IMG/VR virus record: IMGVR_UViG_3300033998_000457
Location: 1-40,795 of that record
Source of the DNA: a virus
Direction: 5' to 3' (one strand)
DNA: 40,795 nt
Shown in pieces: positions 23,626 through 31,104 of this stretch. The notes under the pieces were generated by a model. That model did no database searches and was not told where the DNA came from. It worked only from the letters and a program-made list of their open reading frames with translations. How positions within the stretch are numbered: the stretch's first letter is position 1; every line of letters starts with the position of its first letter. The position numbers and the translations under genes are program-made.

Positions 23626-24174
23626 TTACACTATTCTTTTTCTCCTATCTTCTATCATCTGCCTTAATACTCTCAATTCATCCTCTGTAAATTTATTTAC
23701 TCCCTTTGTTACCTTATATGGACATCCTTTTTGTTGTTCATCATAAGCTGGTATGTTTCTTCCTCTAAACAACTTATACATGTTGCATTCTTTATAATTT
23801 TTACATCTGCATTTCTTTTCATCACAGTTTAATTCCAGTAACAACTCTACTAAATCATACAACTTTTGTTGTTCTATCTTTTCTCTTTTTGGTACATCAA
23901 ACTGTAAATGGTCTGGTAACCTCTCATTTAGTTGTTGCATTAACTTCATTAATCTTTTATCTCCAAATCCATATTCTGTTCTAAATACATCTTCCATTGC
24001 CATTGATAAACTTTTCATTATATCCATTACTGCAGTAATTGCTATCTCTTTTGCTTTTTTATCTGCAAATTCATCTGCTGCTTTAGCTGCAGCTTGTAAT
24101 ATTTTATTTGTATTTGCCTTTCTTATTTGATTATTCATTGCTTTTCTCTGCATACTTCTTAATGAATTGCTCAT
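23626..24174 (-). CDS. Early phage protein with Cys cluster (DUF5651-like)
   Basis: A 182-aa protein with a basic helical start (MSNSLRSMQRKAMNNQIRKA), a helical middle, and a Cys motif (ELNCDEKKCRCKNYKECNMY, then GCPYKV near 150) probably binding a metal. It resembles the DUF5651 group of clostridial phages. Its first codons overlap the 58-aa gene upstream by 44 nt. Confidence 0.68.
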   Translation of the reverse strand: MSNSLRSMQRKAMNNQIRKANTNKILQAAAKAADEFADKKAKEIAITAVMDIMKSLSMAMEDVFRTEYGFGDKRLMKLMQQLNERLPDHLQFDVPKREKIEQQKLYDLVELLLELNCDEKKCRCKNYKECNMYKLFRGRNIPAYDEQQKGCPYKVTKGVNKFTEDELRVLRQMIEDRRKRIV

Positions 24175-24307
24175 CTTTCTTTACCCCCTTAACAACACAT
24201 TCATCATTTGCCATATCTGCTAAGCTCAATTCTCTATAGTCCAATTCACATCTTGCTTGTCCATCTATCCAATACACATAAGGACAATTCCAACACATCC
24301 TATTCAT
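24131..24307 (-). CDS. Small Cys4 zinc-binding protein, 58 aa
   Basis: MNRMCWNCPYVYWIDGQARC, then ADMANDECVVKGVKKD. Cys at 5, 8, 20 and 37 could form one zinc site. The start overlaps the stop of the nuclease gene upstream, and the 3' end overlaps the start of the next gene, a compact coupled arrangement. Function unknown. Confidence 0.65.
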   Translation of the reverse strand: MNRMCWNCPYVYWIDGQARCELDYRELSLADMANDECVVKGVKKDEQFIKKYAEKSNE

Positions 24308-24674
24308 CTCCTATATGTTTTTTAGTTATGTTCATTATTTTTTCATTGAGTGGAGCTGTTTGCGTCATTTCCCACTCTCTATATATCTCAATCCAATCCT
24401 CAAGTTCCATTGTTACAAGCCAGCTGCAATTATTCTTCCTGTGAAACACTGCAGGCTTTTGCCCTGCTTTTCTATCTCTCTTTGCTTGTGCTATTGCGTC
24501 ATGTATATTCAGCCTTTCTACTCGCTTGCATTCTATATGTATGCCTGGAAGTCCTACAACATCTTCCCCTTCTATTCCTGAATACTGTTGCCCTCTCCTT
24601 GTATCGTATCCATATTCTTTGAGCTTTTTCGCAAGCTCTCGTTCTCCTCTTGCTCCTTTTTGTTTTGAATTCAT
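24300..24674 (-). CDS. Holliday junction resolvase-like PDDEXK nuclease
   Basis: A 124-aa protein: SKQKGARGERELAKKLKEYG (the conserved Glu of the first helix), GIEGEDVVGLPGIHIECKRV (Asp ... Glu-x-Lys core), then RKAGQKPAVFHRKNNCSWLV. This is the core of phage-type PDDEXK resolvase/VRR-like nucleases. It would process branched DNA before packaging. It overlaps the HNH gene by 4 nt. Confidence 0.85.
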   Translation of the reverse strand: MNSKQKGARGERELAKKLKEYGYDTRRGQQYSGIEGEDVVGLPGIHIECKRVERLNIHDAIAQAKRDRKAGQKPAVFHRKNNCSWLVTMELEDWIEIYREWEMTQTAPLNEKIMNITKKHIGDE

Positions 24675-25081
24675 AGTTTACCTCCCATAAGCCACCTAAT
24701 AATTTCTTCTCCTTTTGCTTTTGTTACTCCATCTACAAACTCCCATTTTAGAATTGCTTTCTGCATTGCTTTTTCTATTTTTTCAATCTCAATGCCGCAT
24801 ATTTGAGAAATTTCCTCAATATTGTAGTGTTTATTCCTCAATATCAATTTTTCTAATTTGTTTTTTAGTTGCCTTTTCAGCATCTTCTCTATATTCTTCT
24901 TTGCGTGTATTTGAGTATGGCATTCACGACATACATATATCAAATTTAATTCAATATCCATTCCGCCCTGGCTTCTTCGGACTATGTGGTGCAGGTCATA
25001 TCCCTGCCTGCCACACAACCCACATCTATATCCTTGTTTTTCCTTTACTCTCTCCTTTAGTCCTGCGTTCAACAAACCCAT
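24671..25081 (-). CDS. HNH endonuclease-like protein
   Basis: A 136-aa protein. The HNH domain at residues about 10-60 has two zinc pairs: CGLCGRQG and YVCRECHTQIH, framing the motif DLHHIVRRSQGGMDIELNLI. The C-terminal half is helical and basic. It is encoded among early genes rather than next to terminase, so it may be a free-standing nuclease or take part in recombination. Confidence 0.88.
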   Translation of the reverse strand: MGLLNAGLKERVKEKQGYRCGLCGRQGYDLHHIVRRSQGGMDIELNLIYVCRECHTQIHAKKNIEKMLKRQLKNKLEKLILRNKHYNIEEISQICGIEIEKIEKAMQKAILKWEFVDGVTKAKGEEIIRWLMGGKL

Positions 25082-25089
25082 CCCCTTTG

Positions 25090-25422
25090 TTAGAATTCTT
25101 TTCCATGCTTGTATGGTCTTTGTTTGTTTTTCTCCATTTTCTTTTCTATTTCATGTTCAAGGTCTATTGATAAGCCCCCGCAGAGGTCAAATACCCTAAT
25201 CACTATGTCAGCCAGTTCTTCTTTGAAATTTTCTTTGTCTCCCTTTCTAATTGCCTCAAGTGCTTCCGATACTTCACTATGTATCAATGCTAATCTTGCA
25301 GCTATTGCATTATTAAAATGTCTTGCTGGCATTCCTTCAAGATATATTTCTTTGATGTCTTCCCAAAATCCCTTGCTTTCTGCATTTTCATAGCACACTT
25401 TGCATAAATCATTTATCTTCAT
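25090..25422 (-). CDS. MazG-like nucleotide pyrophosphohydrolase
   Basis: A 110-aa protein: ARLALIHSEVSEALEAIRKG then FKEELADIVIRVFDLCGGLS. These are the EExxE and ExxD motifs (here SEVSEALE and EELADIVIRVFD) of MazG/all-alpha NTP pyrophosphohydrolases, which hydrolyse NTPs or (p)ppGpp-related nucleotides. Phage versions may adjust nucleotide pools or the starvation response. Confidence 0.85.
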   Translation of the reverse strand: MKINDLCKVCYENAESKGFWEDIKEIYLEGMPARHFNNAIAARLALIHSEVSEALEAIRKGDKENFKEELADIVIRVFDLCGGLSIDLEHEIEKKMEKNKQRPYKHGKEF

Positions 25423-25519
25423 TTTTATGCCCCTCCAATACTTCTTTTATCGCTTTATTTAGCTCTTTGCCTTTTTTGATGAGTTCGTATATCTCATATA
25501 GCTTGTCCTTCGCTGTCAT
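25409..25519 (-). CDS. Tiny helical protein, 36 aa
   Basis: MTAKDKLYEIYELIKKGKEL then NKAIKEVLEGHKNEDK. AGGAGG lies 5 nt before the ATG, and its stop overlaps the MazG-like start. It resembles a single amphipathic helix. Function unknown. Confidence 0.6.
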   Translation of the reverse strand: MTAKDKLYEIYELIKKGKELNKAIKEVLEGHKNEDK

Positions 25520-25528
25520 ATACTCCTC

Positions 25529-25714
25529 CTATATAAACATCTTGATGAATTCTTTATGCTCTATCCCAAGCCTAATGCAAGCTTCATCTAATGCCTTGTT
25601 TAAGGCTTTGGAATAATCTTCTCCTGTTCTTTCTGTTTCCTGCAATGCCAAGCTTGTTGCTAAGCTCAGTACTTGCTTCCTAATCATCCATATATCCTTA
25701 TTTTCTTTCAACAT
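25529..25714 (-). CDS. Small early protein, 61 aa
   Basis: MLKENKDIWMIRKQVLSLAT, then TSLALQETERTGEDYSKALN. Helical and soluble, overlapping the upstream gene by 7 nt. Not recognised. Confidence 0.62.
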   Translation of the reverse strand: MLKENKDIWMIRKQVLSLATSLALQETERTGEDYSKALNKALDEACIRLGIEHKEFIKMFI

Positions 25715-26169
25715 ACCTTTACCCCCATTTCTTCTGTTGCAATTATCAAATCTTTTACACTGCCTTGAAAATTCATCCTTATGCCTATATCAACTAAATC
25801 GTTCTTTTTAATTTCCATACGCCCTTTTAATCTCTCTTGGAGTTCTTCTTTTGTTTTTGCAGAAACCTTTATTGTTTGTGGTTGATCTGCTTTTATCATA
25901 ATTTGTACTTCGATTTTTTCCTTGACTCTATACTTTTTGACTCTATTTTTCTTTATATAAAATCCACCTTTTCTATATCCTGTAATTTCAACAACTTCTG
26001 TCTTAACTTCAAGTATATCTTTTATTTTTTCTAACCATTTTGTAACTGTTGGCCCAGATACTAATGTCTTTTCTAAAATTTCATCCATACTATGGAATTT
26101 TTTATCATTCATCAAATCTACGAATTGTTTTGCACTCTTTATATTTTTTTCATATACAACAAACTTCAT
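25708..26169 (-). CDS. Early protein with winged-helix-like N-terminus
   Basis: A 153-aa protein. The start (AKQFVDLMNDKKFHSMDEIL, EKTLVSGPTVTKWLEKIKDI) reads like a winged helix-turn-helix. The C-terminal half is beta-rich and basic (IMIKADQPQTIKVSAKTKEE). It may bind DNA. It lies directly after ssb in the operon. Family unknown. Confidence 0.68.
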   Translation of the reverse strand: MKFVVYEKNIKSAKQFVDLMNDKKFHSMDEILEKTLVSGPTVTKWLEKIKDILEVKTEVVEITGYRKGGFYIKKNRVKKYRVKEKIEVQIMIKADQPQTIKVSAKTKEELQERLKGRMEIKKNDLVDIGIRMNFQGSVKDLIIATEEMGVKVC

Positions 26170-26179
26170 ATTCCCCCTC

Positions 26180-26566
26180 CTAAAATGGTATTGGCTCGTT
26201 TGTGTGCATTTCTATAAAATCTGCTTGTTCTTTTTCTTGTGTATTTTTAGGCCAATCTAAAAATTTAACCTCCTCTGCTACAACCTCTGTTGCATATCTT
26301 GTGCTTCCATCTTGAGCCTGATATTTTCTTGTCTGAATAGACCCAGATACTGCCACAAGCCTTCCTTTATTTAGGTTGTTTGCTACATTTTCAGCAAGTT
26401 TTCTCCAGCAAATAACTGGTATGAAGTCTGCTTCTCTCTTGCCTTCTTGGTTGGTATAGTTTCTATCTACTGCAAGTGTGAAATTCGCAACTGCTATTCC
26501 TGAAGATGGCGTAAATTTTAGTTCTGGGTCTTTTGTTAGTCTGCCGATAAGTATTGCCTTGTTCAT
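26180..26566 (-). CDS. ssb: Single-stranded DNA-binding protein
   Basis: A 128-aa OB-fold [81 protein letters not shown]. The acidic tail ends [11 protein letters not shown], an acceptable version of the C-terminal tip that contacts replication partners. It protects ssDNA during phage replication and recombination. Confidence 0.96.
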   Translation of the reverse strand: MNKAILIGRLTKDPELKFTPSSGIAVANFTLAVDRNYTNQEGKREADFIPVICWRKLAENVANNLNKGRLVAVSGSIQTRKYQAQDGSTRYATEVVAEEVKFLDWPKNTQEKEQADFIEMHTNEPIPF

Positions 26567-26579
26567 TTATCTTACCCTC

Positions 26580-26924
26580 CTATATTAATTTGCAGTCTAT
26601 TATTTCAACTTTCACAACATAATTTGGCAAATAACTTAATTCATCTTCCACAAAGAGAGCTCCCCCTTCATCATTTTTTAGTATCATTCTAAACCATTCG
26701 TTGCCGTCATCGTCTTCCCCAAGCAATCTAAAACCCACATTGTTTTCTTTAAAGTCATCCTCACATATATCCTCAAAGTCTATAAAATTTATAACTTCGT
26801 ACCCTAATGCACCTCGTGTTTTCATTTCCATTATTGCTGTGCCTTTATACTCCATTGTTTGAAAAACAATTTCGATTGTGTGTAATCTCTTTTGAAAATT
26901 ATCTGTGTTGTTGTAAGATTTCAT
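26580..26924 (-). CDS. DUF5406-like protein
   Basis: A 114-aa protein: RLHTIEIVFQTMEYKGTAIM, FEDICEDDFKENNVGFRLLG, LKDNEGGALFVEDELSYLP. It resembles the DUF5406 family of phage early proteins (two beta meanders with a conserved EDDFKEN). Function unknown. Confidence 0.72.
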   Translation of the reverse strand: MKSYNNTDNFQKRLHTIEIVFQTMEYKGTAIMEMKTRGALGYEVINFIDFEDICEDDFKENNVGFRLLGEDDDGNEWFRMILKNDEGGALFVEDELSYLPNYVVKVEIIDCKLI

Positions 26925-27103
26925 AATTCTTCAATCTCCTTTCTGCATTCTTCACATATTGTCTCCCAGCCATCTGTATGTTTGATACTTTTCCAACTGT
27001 TTTCTCTCTTATATTTCAATGCCTCATCAAATGTGCTAAATTCTCTTTCTTCTCCGCAATAATCGCAAATTAATATATATTTGCCATATTGTTTATCTAT
27101 CAT
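26921..27103 (-). CDS. Zinc-ribbon protein, 60 aa
   Basis: Cys pairs CDYCGEE and CEECRKEI about 37 residues apart form a single zinc ribbon. The middle (FSTFDEALKYKRENSWKSIK) is typical of small phage zinc-finger proteins. It overlaps both neighbours by a few bases. Confidence 0.72.
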   Translation of the reverse strand: MIDKQYGKYILICDYCGEEREFSTFDEALKYKRENSWKSIKHTDGWETICEECRKEIEEL

Positions 27104-27272
27104 TTCTCATTTCCTCCCTATCATATTCTTCTATAGTTTCATACTCAATGATTTCTGCCCAACCAAACATTCTTGTATGTTGTTGTGCCAGTTCCCTTGC
27201 TTCTTCCACTGTTTCGCACTCTCTGAAACATACTGTCCTTTGCCAGTTGGGACTTATTACTCCGATTTTCAT
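27093..27272 (-). CDS. Small early protein, 59 aa
   Basis: MKIGVISPNWQRTVCFRECE, TVEEARELAQQHTRMFGWAE, IIEYETIEEYDREEMRNDR. A beta-alpha-beta unit with an acidic tail, overlapping the zinc-ribbon gene start. Good ribosome site (GGAGAGG). Not recognised. Confidence 0.65.
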   Translation of the reverse strand: MKIGVISPNWQRTVCFRECETVEEARELAQQHTRMFGWAEIIEYETIEEYDREEMRNDR

Positions 27273-27273
27273 A

Positions 27274-27426
27274 TTACCTCTCCTCCCTCATTCTGCTGAT
27301 AATAAATTCAATAATTGCTTCTCTCATATCTTCTTCATTGACCTTATTTAGTTTGTTTATTACTTCTCCTATTGTTTGCTCTCTGCCACCTTTGAGCATT
27401 TCGTACACAACCCATTTGTCCATCAT
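27274..27426 (-). CDS. Small early protein, 50 aa
   Basis: MMDKWVVYEMLKGGREQTIG then EVINKLNKVNEEDMREAIIE. It overlaps the stop of the helicase gene by 4 nt and is coupled to it. Helical; function unknown. Confidence 0.62.
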   Translation of the reverse strand: MMDKWVVYEMLKGGREQTIGEVINKLNKVNEEDMREAIIEFIISRMREER

Positions 27427-28682
27427 ATTATCCCCCTTACTAATTGAATTTCTGGCTTCCAGAGTAATTTAACTACTCCTGTTCTTCCGCCTCTTTGTTT
27501 CGCTATATCAACCTCTATAATTCCCTTATCCTCTGTTTCTGCGTTGTAGTATTCATCTCGATATAAAAGCATTACCACATCCGCATTTTCTTCTATACCA
27601 GAGGACTCTTTGAGGTCGCTTAATTGAGGTCTTTTATCTGCCCTTTGTTCTACACCTCTGTTAAGCTGGCTTAGTGCAAGGACTGGTATTTCAAGTTCCT
27701 TTGCTATGTTTTTAAGTTGAATACATATATTTGTTACTTGTTCCCTTACTGTGTCCCCTTCTGCTCTCACAAGTCCTATGTGGTCAATTACAAGCATATC
27801 CAATTGGTTTCTTAGTTTCTGTCTTTTTGCCATTCGGTATATATCTTGAATGTGAAGTCCTGGAATGTCGTTGATAAGCATTTTATATTTGCTTAGTCTA
27901 TCTGCTGCTCTTGTCATCTTGATGACCTCTTGGTCGTTCAATATCCCCCTTTCTATGTTCGCCATATCTACAAAGCTTTCTATTGCCAACCTTCTCAAAC
28001 CAATTTCCTCTGCTGTCATTTCTAATGAGAAATACAAGACATTGTATTTTTTCGCTATCTCATTCGTTATATTGATTGTTACCGCCGATTTCCCCATTCC
28101 AGGTCGCCCTGCTATGAAGTAGAGTTTGCCTTTTTGAAACCCATTCAAACAGGCATCTATTGCGGATATATTGCACCTTATTCCTTGTATCTTTGTTTCT
28201 GATTTCATTCTTTTGTCAATTGAAGGAAATATTATCTCTTTGTACAAGTAATCATCATTTATTAGAACGTCTGTGTCTTGGTCGTCTATTTTTAATATTT
28301 CGTTCTGCATTTCATTTATTAGCTCTTGGAATGGTTTATTCTCCATTTCTTTTTTTGCTTTATCTATAACCTTATTTAATTCTCTTTGCTTGTACTTCTC
28401 TTTGATTATGCTTGTCTTTGCTTTATCCAAAGTTATGTCTGCATAGGTTATTAGGTCAGCAAGGTAACTTAACCCTCCAACTTCATCAAGTTTTATTGCT
28501 TGTCCTATATTAATAAAGTCTATTTTCTTCCCTTCTTGGTAGAGCTTCTGCATTGTTGCGTATAGTTTTCTATGCTTCATATCTCCGAAGTGTTCAGGTT
28601 TTAGGTCTATATCAAGGATTGTTTCATTATCCTTGAGTATTAATCCAAGCACCGCTTGTTCTGCTGGTATGTTATAGTACAT
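27423..28682 (-). CDS. dnaB: Replicative DNA helicase, DnaB-like
   Basis: About 419 aa. The N-terminal helical domain (NIPAEQAVLGLILKDNETIL) contacts primase or loader. The RecA-fold motor carries Walker A GRPGMGKSAVT (about residue 200), LYFSLEMTAEEIGLRRLA, the Walker B region LDMLVIDHIGLV, QLNRGVEQRADKRPQLSDLK and VMLLYRDEYYN. I chose the ATG at 28682 over the GTG at 28691; both share one AGGAG site. It follows the DnaD-like organiser, which probably loads it. Confidence 0.95.
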   Translation of the reverse strand: MYYNIPAEQAVLGLILKDNETILDIDLKPEHFGDMKHRKLYATMQKLYQEGKKIDFINIGQAIKLDEVGGLSYLADLITYADITLDKAKTSIIKEKYKQRELNKVIDKAKKEMENKPFQELINEMQNEILKIDDQDTDVLINDDYLYKEIIFPSIDKRMKSETKIQGIRCNISAIDACLNGFQKGKLYFIAGRPGMGKSAVTINITNEIAKKYNVLYFSLEMTAEEIGLRRLAIESFVDMANIERGILNDQEVIKMTRAADRLSKYKMLINDIPGLHIQDIYRMAKRQKLRNQLDMLVIDHIGLVRAEGDTVREQVTNICIQLKNIAKELEIPVLALSQLNRGVEQRADKRPQLSDLKESSGIEENADVVMLLYRDEYYNAETEDKGIIEVDIAKQRGGRTGVVKLLWKPEIQLVRGII

Positions 28683-28693
28683 TCTTCTCACTC

Positions 28694-29458
28694 CTATAAT
28701 AAGCCTGTGAAGTCAAATTCTTTTTTCTTTTTTGGTTGGTTAGGTTGTTCTTTCTTCTTGTTCCAATTCCTCAAATATTCTTCTACATCTGTTTTAGTTT
28801 TTAAACCTTGTGAATACCAATTATTAAGTATCTTATTTATATAATTAAAGCTTCTCTTGTTATTAATAACAGCTTCTTCTATTGCTTTAATAATTACTTC
28901 TGTTTCTATATCTTCTAACCAATGATTAATCTTTTCTAATTCTATTGGTGTCATATTATGGATATTGTTATTAAATACCTCAATAATTTTTTTGATTTGT
29001 TGATGTTGCTGTTGCTCCTCATCATCAATCTCTGTAGTAATCTCTGTAGTAATCTCTGTTATAGTTTCGTTGTTTTCAACGTGTGGTTTTGTTGAATTCA
29101 ACGAATCGACTTGTTGAAATCGTAAAATCCATTCGATTAGCTTGTCTTTTTTTACTCTGTAATGTGTTGTTGGACTACCATTTGCTTTTTTAATTTTTGT
29201 TTCTATCACATCCATTTCTAATAATTTTTTAGTAGATTTTCTTATTGCATAATCTGTTAAGAATATTTCTTCTTGCCATTCTTTACTGCTTTTATAAACC
29301 CAGCCATCTTTAGTCCTGCTTGACCAGTAGACTAATTGAGATAACATTAGAGCAGTTTCTAAACTTCCTGTGAGCTTGACATAAAATGTTGGTATAGTTA
29401 GAATATTATTTTGACCTGATACACTTTCAATGACTTTGTACATTTCTTGTTGGTTCAT
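28694..29458 (-). CDS. DnaD-like replisome organiser / replication initiator
   Basis: A 254-aa protein. N-terminal winged helix (YVKLTGSLETALMLSQLVYW, KSSKEWQEEIFLTDYAIRKS, TKKLLEMDVIETKIKKANGS). A low-complexity linker (residues about 125-155, with ITTEITTEI and Gln/His runs) follows. The C-terminal domain is DnaD/DnaB_2-like (LEDIETEVIIKAIEEAVINN, FNYINKILNNWYSQGLKTKT). This is the initiator layout of many Gram-positive phages: it binds the origin, often inside its own gene, and recruits the helicase encoded next. Confidence 0.88.
   Translation of the reverse strand: MNQQEMYKVIESVSGQNNILTIPTFYVKLTGSLETALMLSQLVYWSSRTKDGWVYKSSKEWQEEIFLTDYAIRKSTKKLLEMDVIETKIKKANGSPTTHYRVKKDKLIEWILRFQQVDSLNSTKPHVENNETITEITTEITTEIDDEEQQQHQQIKKIIEVFNNNIHNMTPIELEKINHWLEDIETEVIIKAIEEAVINNKRSFNYINKILNNWYSQGLKTKTDVEEYLRNWNKKKEQPNQPKKKKEFDFTGLL
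29027..29122. repeat. Candidate replication origin repeats within the initiator gene
   Basis: Three adjacent 12-bp units (AATCTCTGTAGT twice exactly at 29027-29050, AATCTCTGTTAT at 29051-29062) are followed by GTTGTTTTCAAC (29069-29080), the perfect palindrome GTTGAATTCAAC (29091-29102) and TTGTTGAAATCG (29111-29122). They fall in the variable linker of the initiator protein, the place where phage origins often lie. Confidence 0.5.
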
Positions 29459-29474
29459 CTAATCACTCCTTGAA

Positions 29475-29930
29475 TTATAGGTAATTCTGTAAAATTTGTA
29501 TTAATAATTCTGTTGTTGGAATTTCTTGATTTATTGCTTCTATTTTAAGTTTTTTATCTAAATCAATTGGTATGTTGAAGGTTCTTTTAACATATTCAAC
29601 ATCTTTCGCTTTTATTGTTGGTCTGCCTACGTTTCTTTTTTGATTCTGCTTTTCTTTGCAAAATTGTTCTTCTATAAATTTTTCTAATTTTTCTTTTCTT
29701 TCACCCCACATTATATTTTTTAATTGTTCTAATCCTTCTTTTGTCCAAAGCACAAAGTTATTGTTTCTAAATTGTGATGGTTCATTTATTTGATAACCTT
29801 TGACTGTAAAATAATGTATGTTTTCTTGAAATAAACCTTTATAATACGATTTATAAGTAGTTAGAGCTTTCAAACCAGTTGCTTTTTCTATTTCTGCTGT
29901 TTTTAGAACTTTTCGATTATTATAAATCAT
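29475..29930 (-). CDS. Early protein with putative N-terminal DNA-binding region
   Basis: A 151-aa protein. MIYNNRKVLKTAEIEKATGL and FTVKGYQINEPSQFRNNNFV resemble phage regulatory ORF6N/Rha-type N-termini. The C-terminal part NVGRPTIKAKDVEYVKRTFN then IPIDLDKKLKIEAINQEIPT resembles a ribbon-helix-helix. It may be a regulator of early genes. Family uncertain. Confidence 0.68.
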   Translation of the reverse strand: MIYNNRKVLKTAEIEKATGLKALTTYKSYYKGLFQENIHYFTVKGYQINEPSQFRNNNFVLWTKEGLEQLKNIMWGERKEKLEKFIEEQFCKEKQNQKRNVGRPTIKAKDVEYVKRTFNIPIDLDKKLKIEAINQEIPTTELLIQILQNYL

Positions 29931-29948
29931 TTATTATCCCCCTTTTTT

Positions 29949-30698
29949 TTACGATTGTTGATTTAACATCTTATCTGCTACTCTTAATGCATCTTCTATG
30001 TACCCTATCCTTTCTAAAAATTCAGGATAAGATATATCTTTTATGCTATTCCTTGCCATAAAATTAGACCTTCTTTGTTCTATGTTCATTCCGTAAGCTC
30101 TATTGAAATTGCTTCTAAAATGTTGCCAAGCTGTGTTATAAGGTATTCCATTTTGAAGTGCATATTTTCTTATCATTTGATTAAGTCTTTGTCTTGGTGT
30201 TCCTTCTATGTTTGTTGCATCTAAATTGTTTAATCTATGTTCTAAAATCTGTTGTTTTTGCTCTATTTCCTTTTGCTTTAACTCTGCTTTTGCAAGTGTG
30301 TCAAATATATGTTTAAACATTTGTAGTTCTGGACTTAACTGACTTATCATAATATTTTGTTCTCTTACTTTGAAATATGTTTCTTCTAATCTCTCATACA
30401 CTTCCCAGGCTTCATCAGTATCTAATATCTTTGCATGTCTTGCTGCTCCTCGGTCAGTCCATAAAATAAGTTGTGATACATATTTCAAAGGCTCTCTAAT
30501 ATCATTGGGTAGGCTTTCTTTGAAATTTTTTAATTCATTACCTTCTAACTTGTAGTAATGTTTACCTAAAAAAAATCTGCCTTGATTGTTTAGAAAATTC
30601 ATTTGTATATTTTTTTCTTCCGTCCCAAATTGTTCTGCTAAAACCTTAGTTGTCATCACTCTTTGGTCTTTGTATTCAATTGGAACTATATAATTCAT
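29949..30698 (-). CDS. ORF6N/ORF6C-type phage antirepressor-like protein
   Basis: About 249 aa. The N-terminal ORF6N domain is clear: VPIEYKDQRVMTTKVLAEQF, GTEEKNIQMNFLNNQGRFF, GKHYYKLEGNELKNFKES, ILWTDRGAARHAKILDTDEA, WEVYERLEETYF. A coiled coil and a C-terminal ORF6C-like domain follow (RQRLNQMIRKYALQNGIPYN, AWQHFRSNFNRAYGMN). The start at 30698 has GGGAGGG 6 nt before it. Such proteins regulate lytic entry or early expression. Confidence 0.85.
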   Translation of the reverse strand: MNYIVPIEYKDQRVMTTKVLAEQFGTEEKNIQMNFLNNQGRFFLGKHYYKLEGNELKNFKESLPNDIREPLKYVSQLILWTDRGAARHAKILDTDEAWEVYERLEETYFKVREQNIMISQLSPELQMFKHIFDTLAKAELKQKEIEQKQQILEHRLNNLDATNIEGTPRQRLNQMIRKYALQNGIPYNTAWQHFRSNFNRAYGMNIEQRRSNFMARNSIKDISYPEFLERIGYIEDALRVADKMLNQQS

Positions 30699-30712
30699 TT
30701 TGAACCCTCCCA

Positions 30713-30988
30713 TCATTTGTTCAAAGGTATTTCAATAATTTGTCCCTCTCTAATCATTGGTGATATGTTGTTATGTTGCCTTATCTCGTATATCAACTTT
30801 CTTATGTCTTCTCCTTGCTTGTTGTACTTCTTTGCTATACTCCAAAGGGTGTCCCCTGCTTGAACGACATATGTTTCATATTTTTGAATTTTTTCTTTTT
30901 TCTTGGTATAATTCATAAATGAAGTGGATATAATAGTAAAAGAGGAAACTATGCAAAAAACAGCTATTAAAAAAAGTTTCTTTCTCAA
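30713..30988 (-). CDS. LysM-domain membrane-anchored protein (YneA-like)
   Basis: A 91-aa protein: N-terminal membrane anchor (KKLFLIAVFCIVSSFTIIST) and one LysM wall-binding domain (YVVQAGDTLWSIAKKYNKQG ... IREGQIIEIP). The layout equals YneA, the SOS-induced inhibitor of cell division in Bacillus and relatives. The start is TTG, with a GGGGG site. In a phage early operon it could block division during lytic growth; this is inferred from the architecture. Confidence 0.8.
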   Translation of the reverse strand: MRKKLFLIAVFCIVSSFTIISTSFMNYTKKKEKIQKYETYVVQAGDTLWSIAKKYNKQGEDIRKLIYEIRQHNNISPMIREGQIIEIPLNK

Positions 30989-31027
30989 TTTTTTTCAACC
31001 CCCATTTAAAAATTTAATATTATCTGT

Positions 31028-31033
31028 TATAAT
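31028..31033 (+). promoter_or_regulatory. Candidate -10 box of a plus-strand small RNA
   Basis: A perfect TATAAT in a 115-nt space between two minus-strand genes, with a weak -35 (TTTAAA at 31005-31010, 17 nt away). It points toward the terminator at 31082-31103. Confidence 0.5.
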
Positions 31034-31039
31034 GAGGGT

Positions 31040-31104
31040 GAAGGGAGCGGCAACTCCCATTCACCAGTCGGTTTCTTGAAGAGCCCTTTGCCGAGGGCTT
31101 TTTC
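31040..31104 (+). ncRNA. Candidate small RNA, about 65 nt
   Basis: A TATAAT box is followed about 7-10 nt later by a GC-richer segment with a first hairpin GGGAG/CTCCC (31043-31058), an unpaired 23-nt stretch, and a terminator hairpin AGCCCT/AGGGCT plus TTTTTC. No reading frame fits. It is transcribed against the early operon and ends at the stop codon of the annealing protein gene. It could be a regulatory RNA acting on a phage or host message. Confidence 0.5.
31082..31103 (+). terminator. Plus-strand intrinsic terminator of the small RNA
   Basis: AGCCCT/AGGGCT with a 6-nt loop and a run of five T on the plus strand only. On the minus strand no U tract follows, so it does not serve the early operon. 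Confidence 0.8.
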
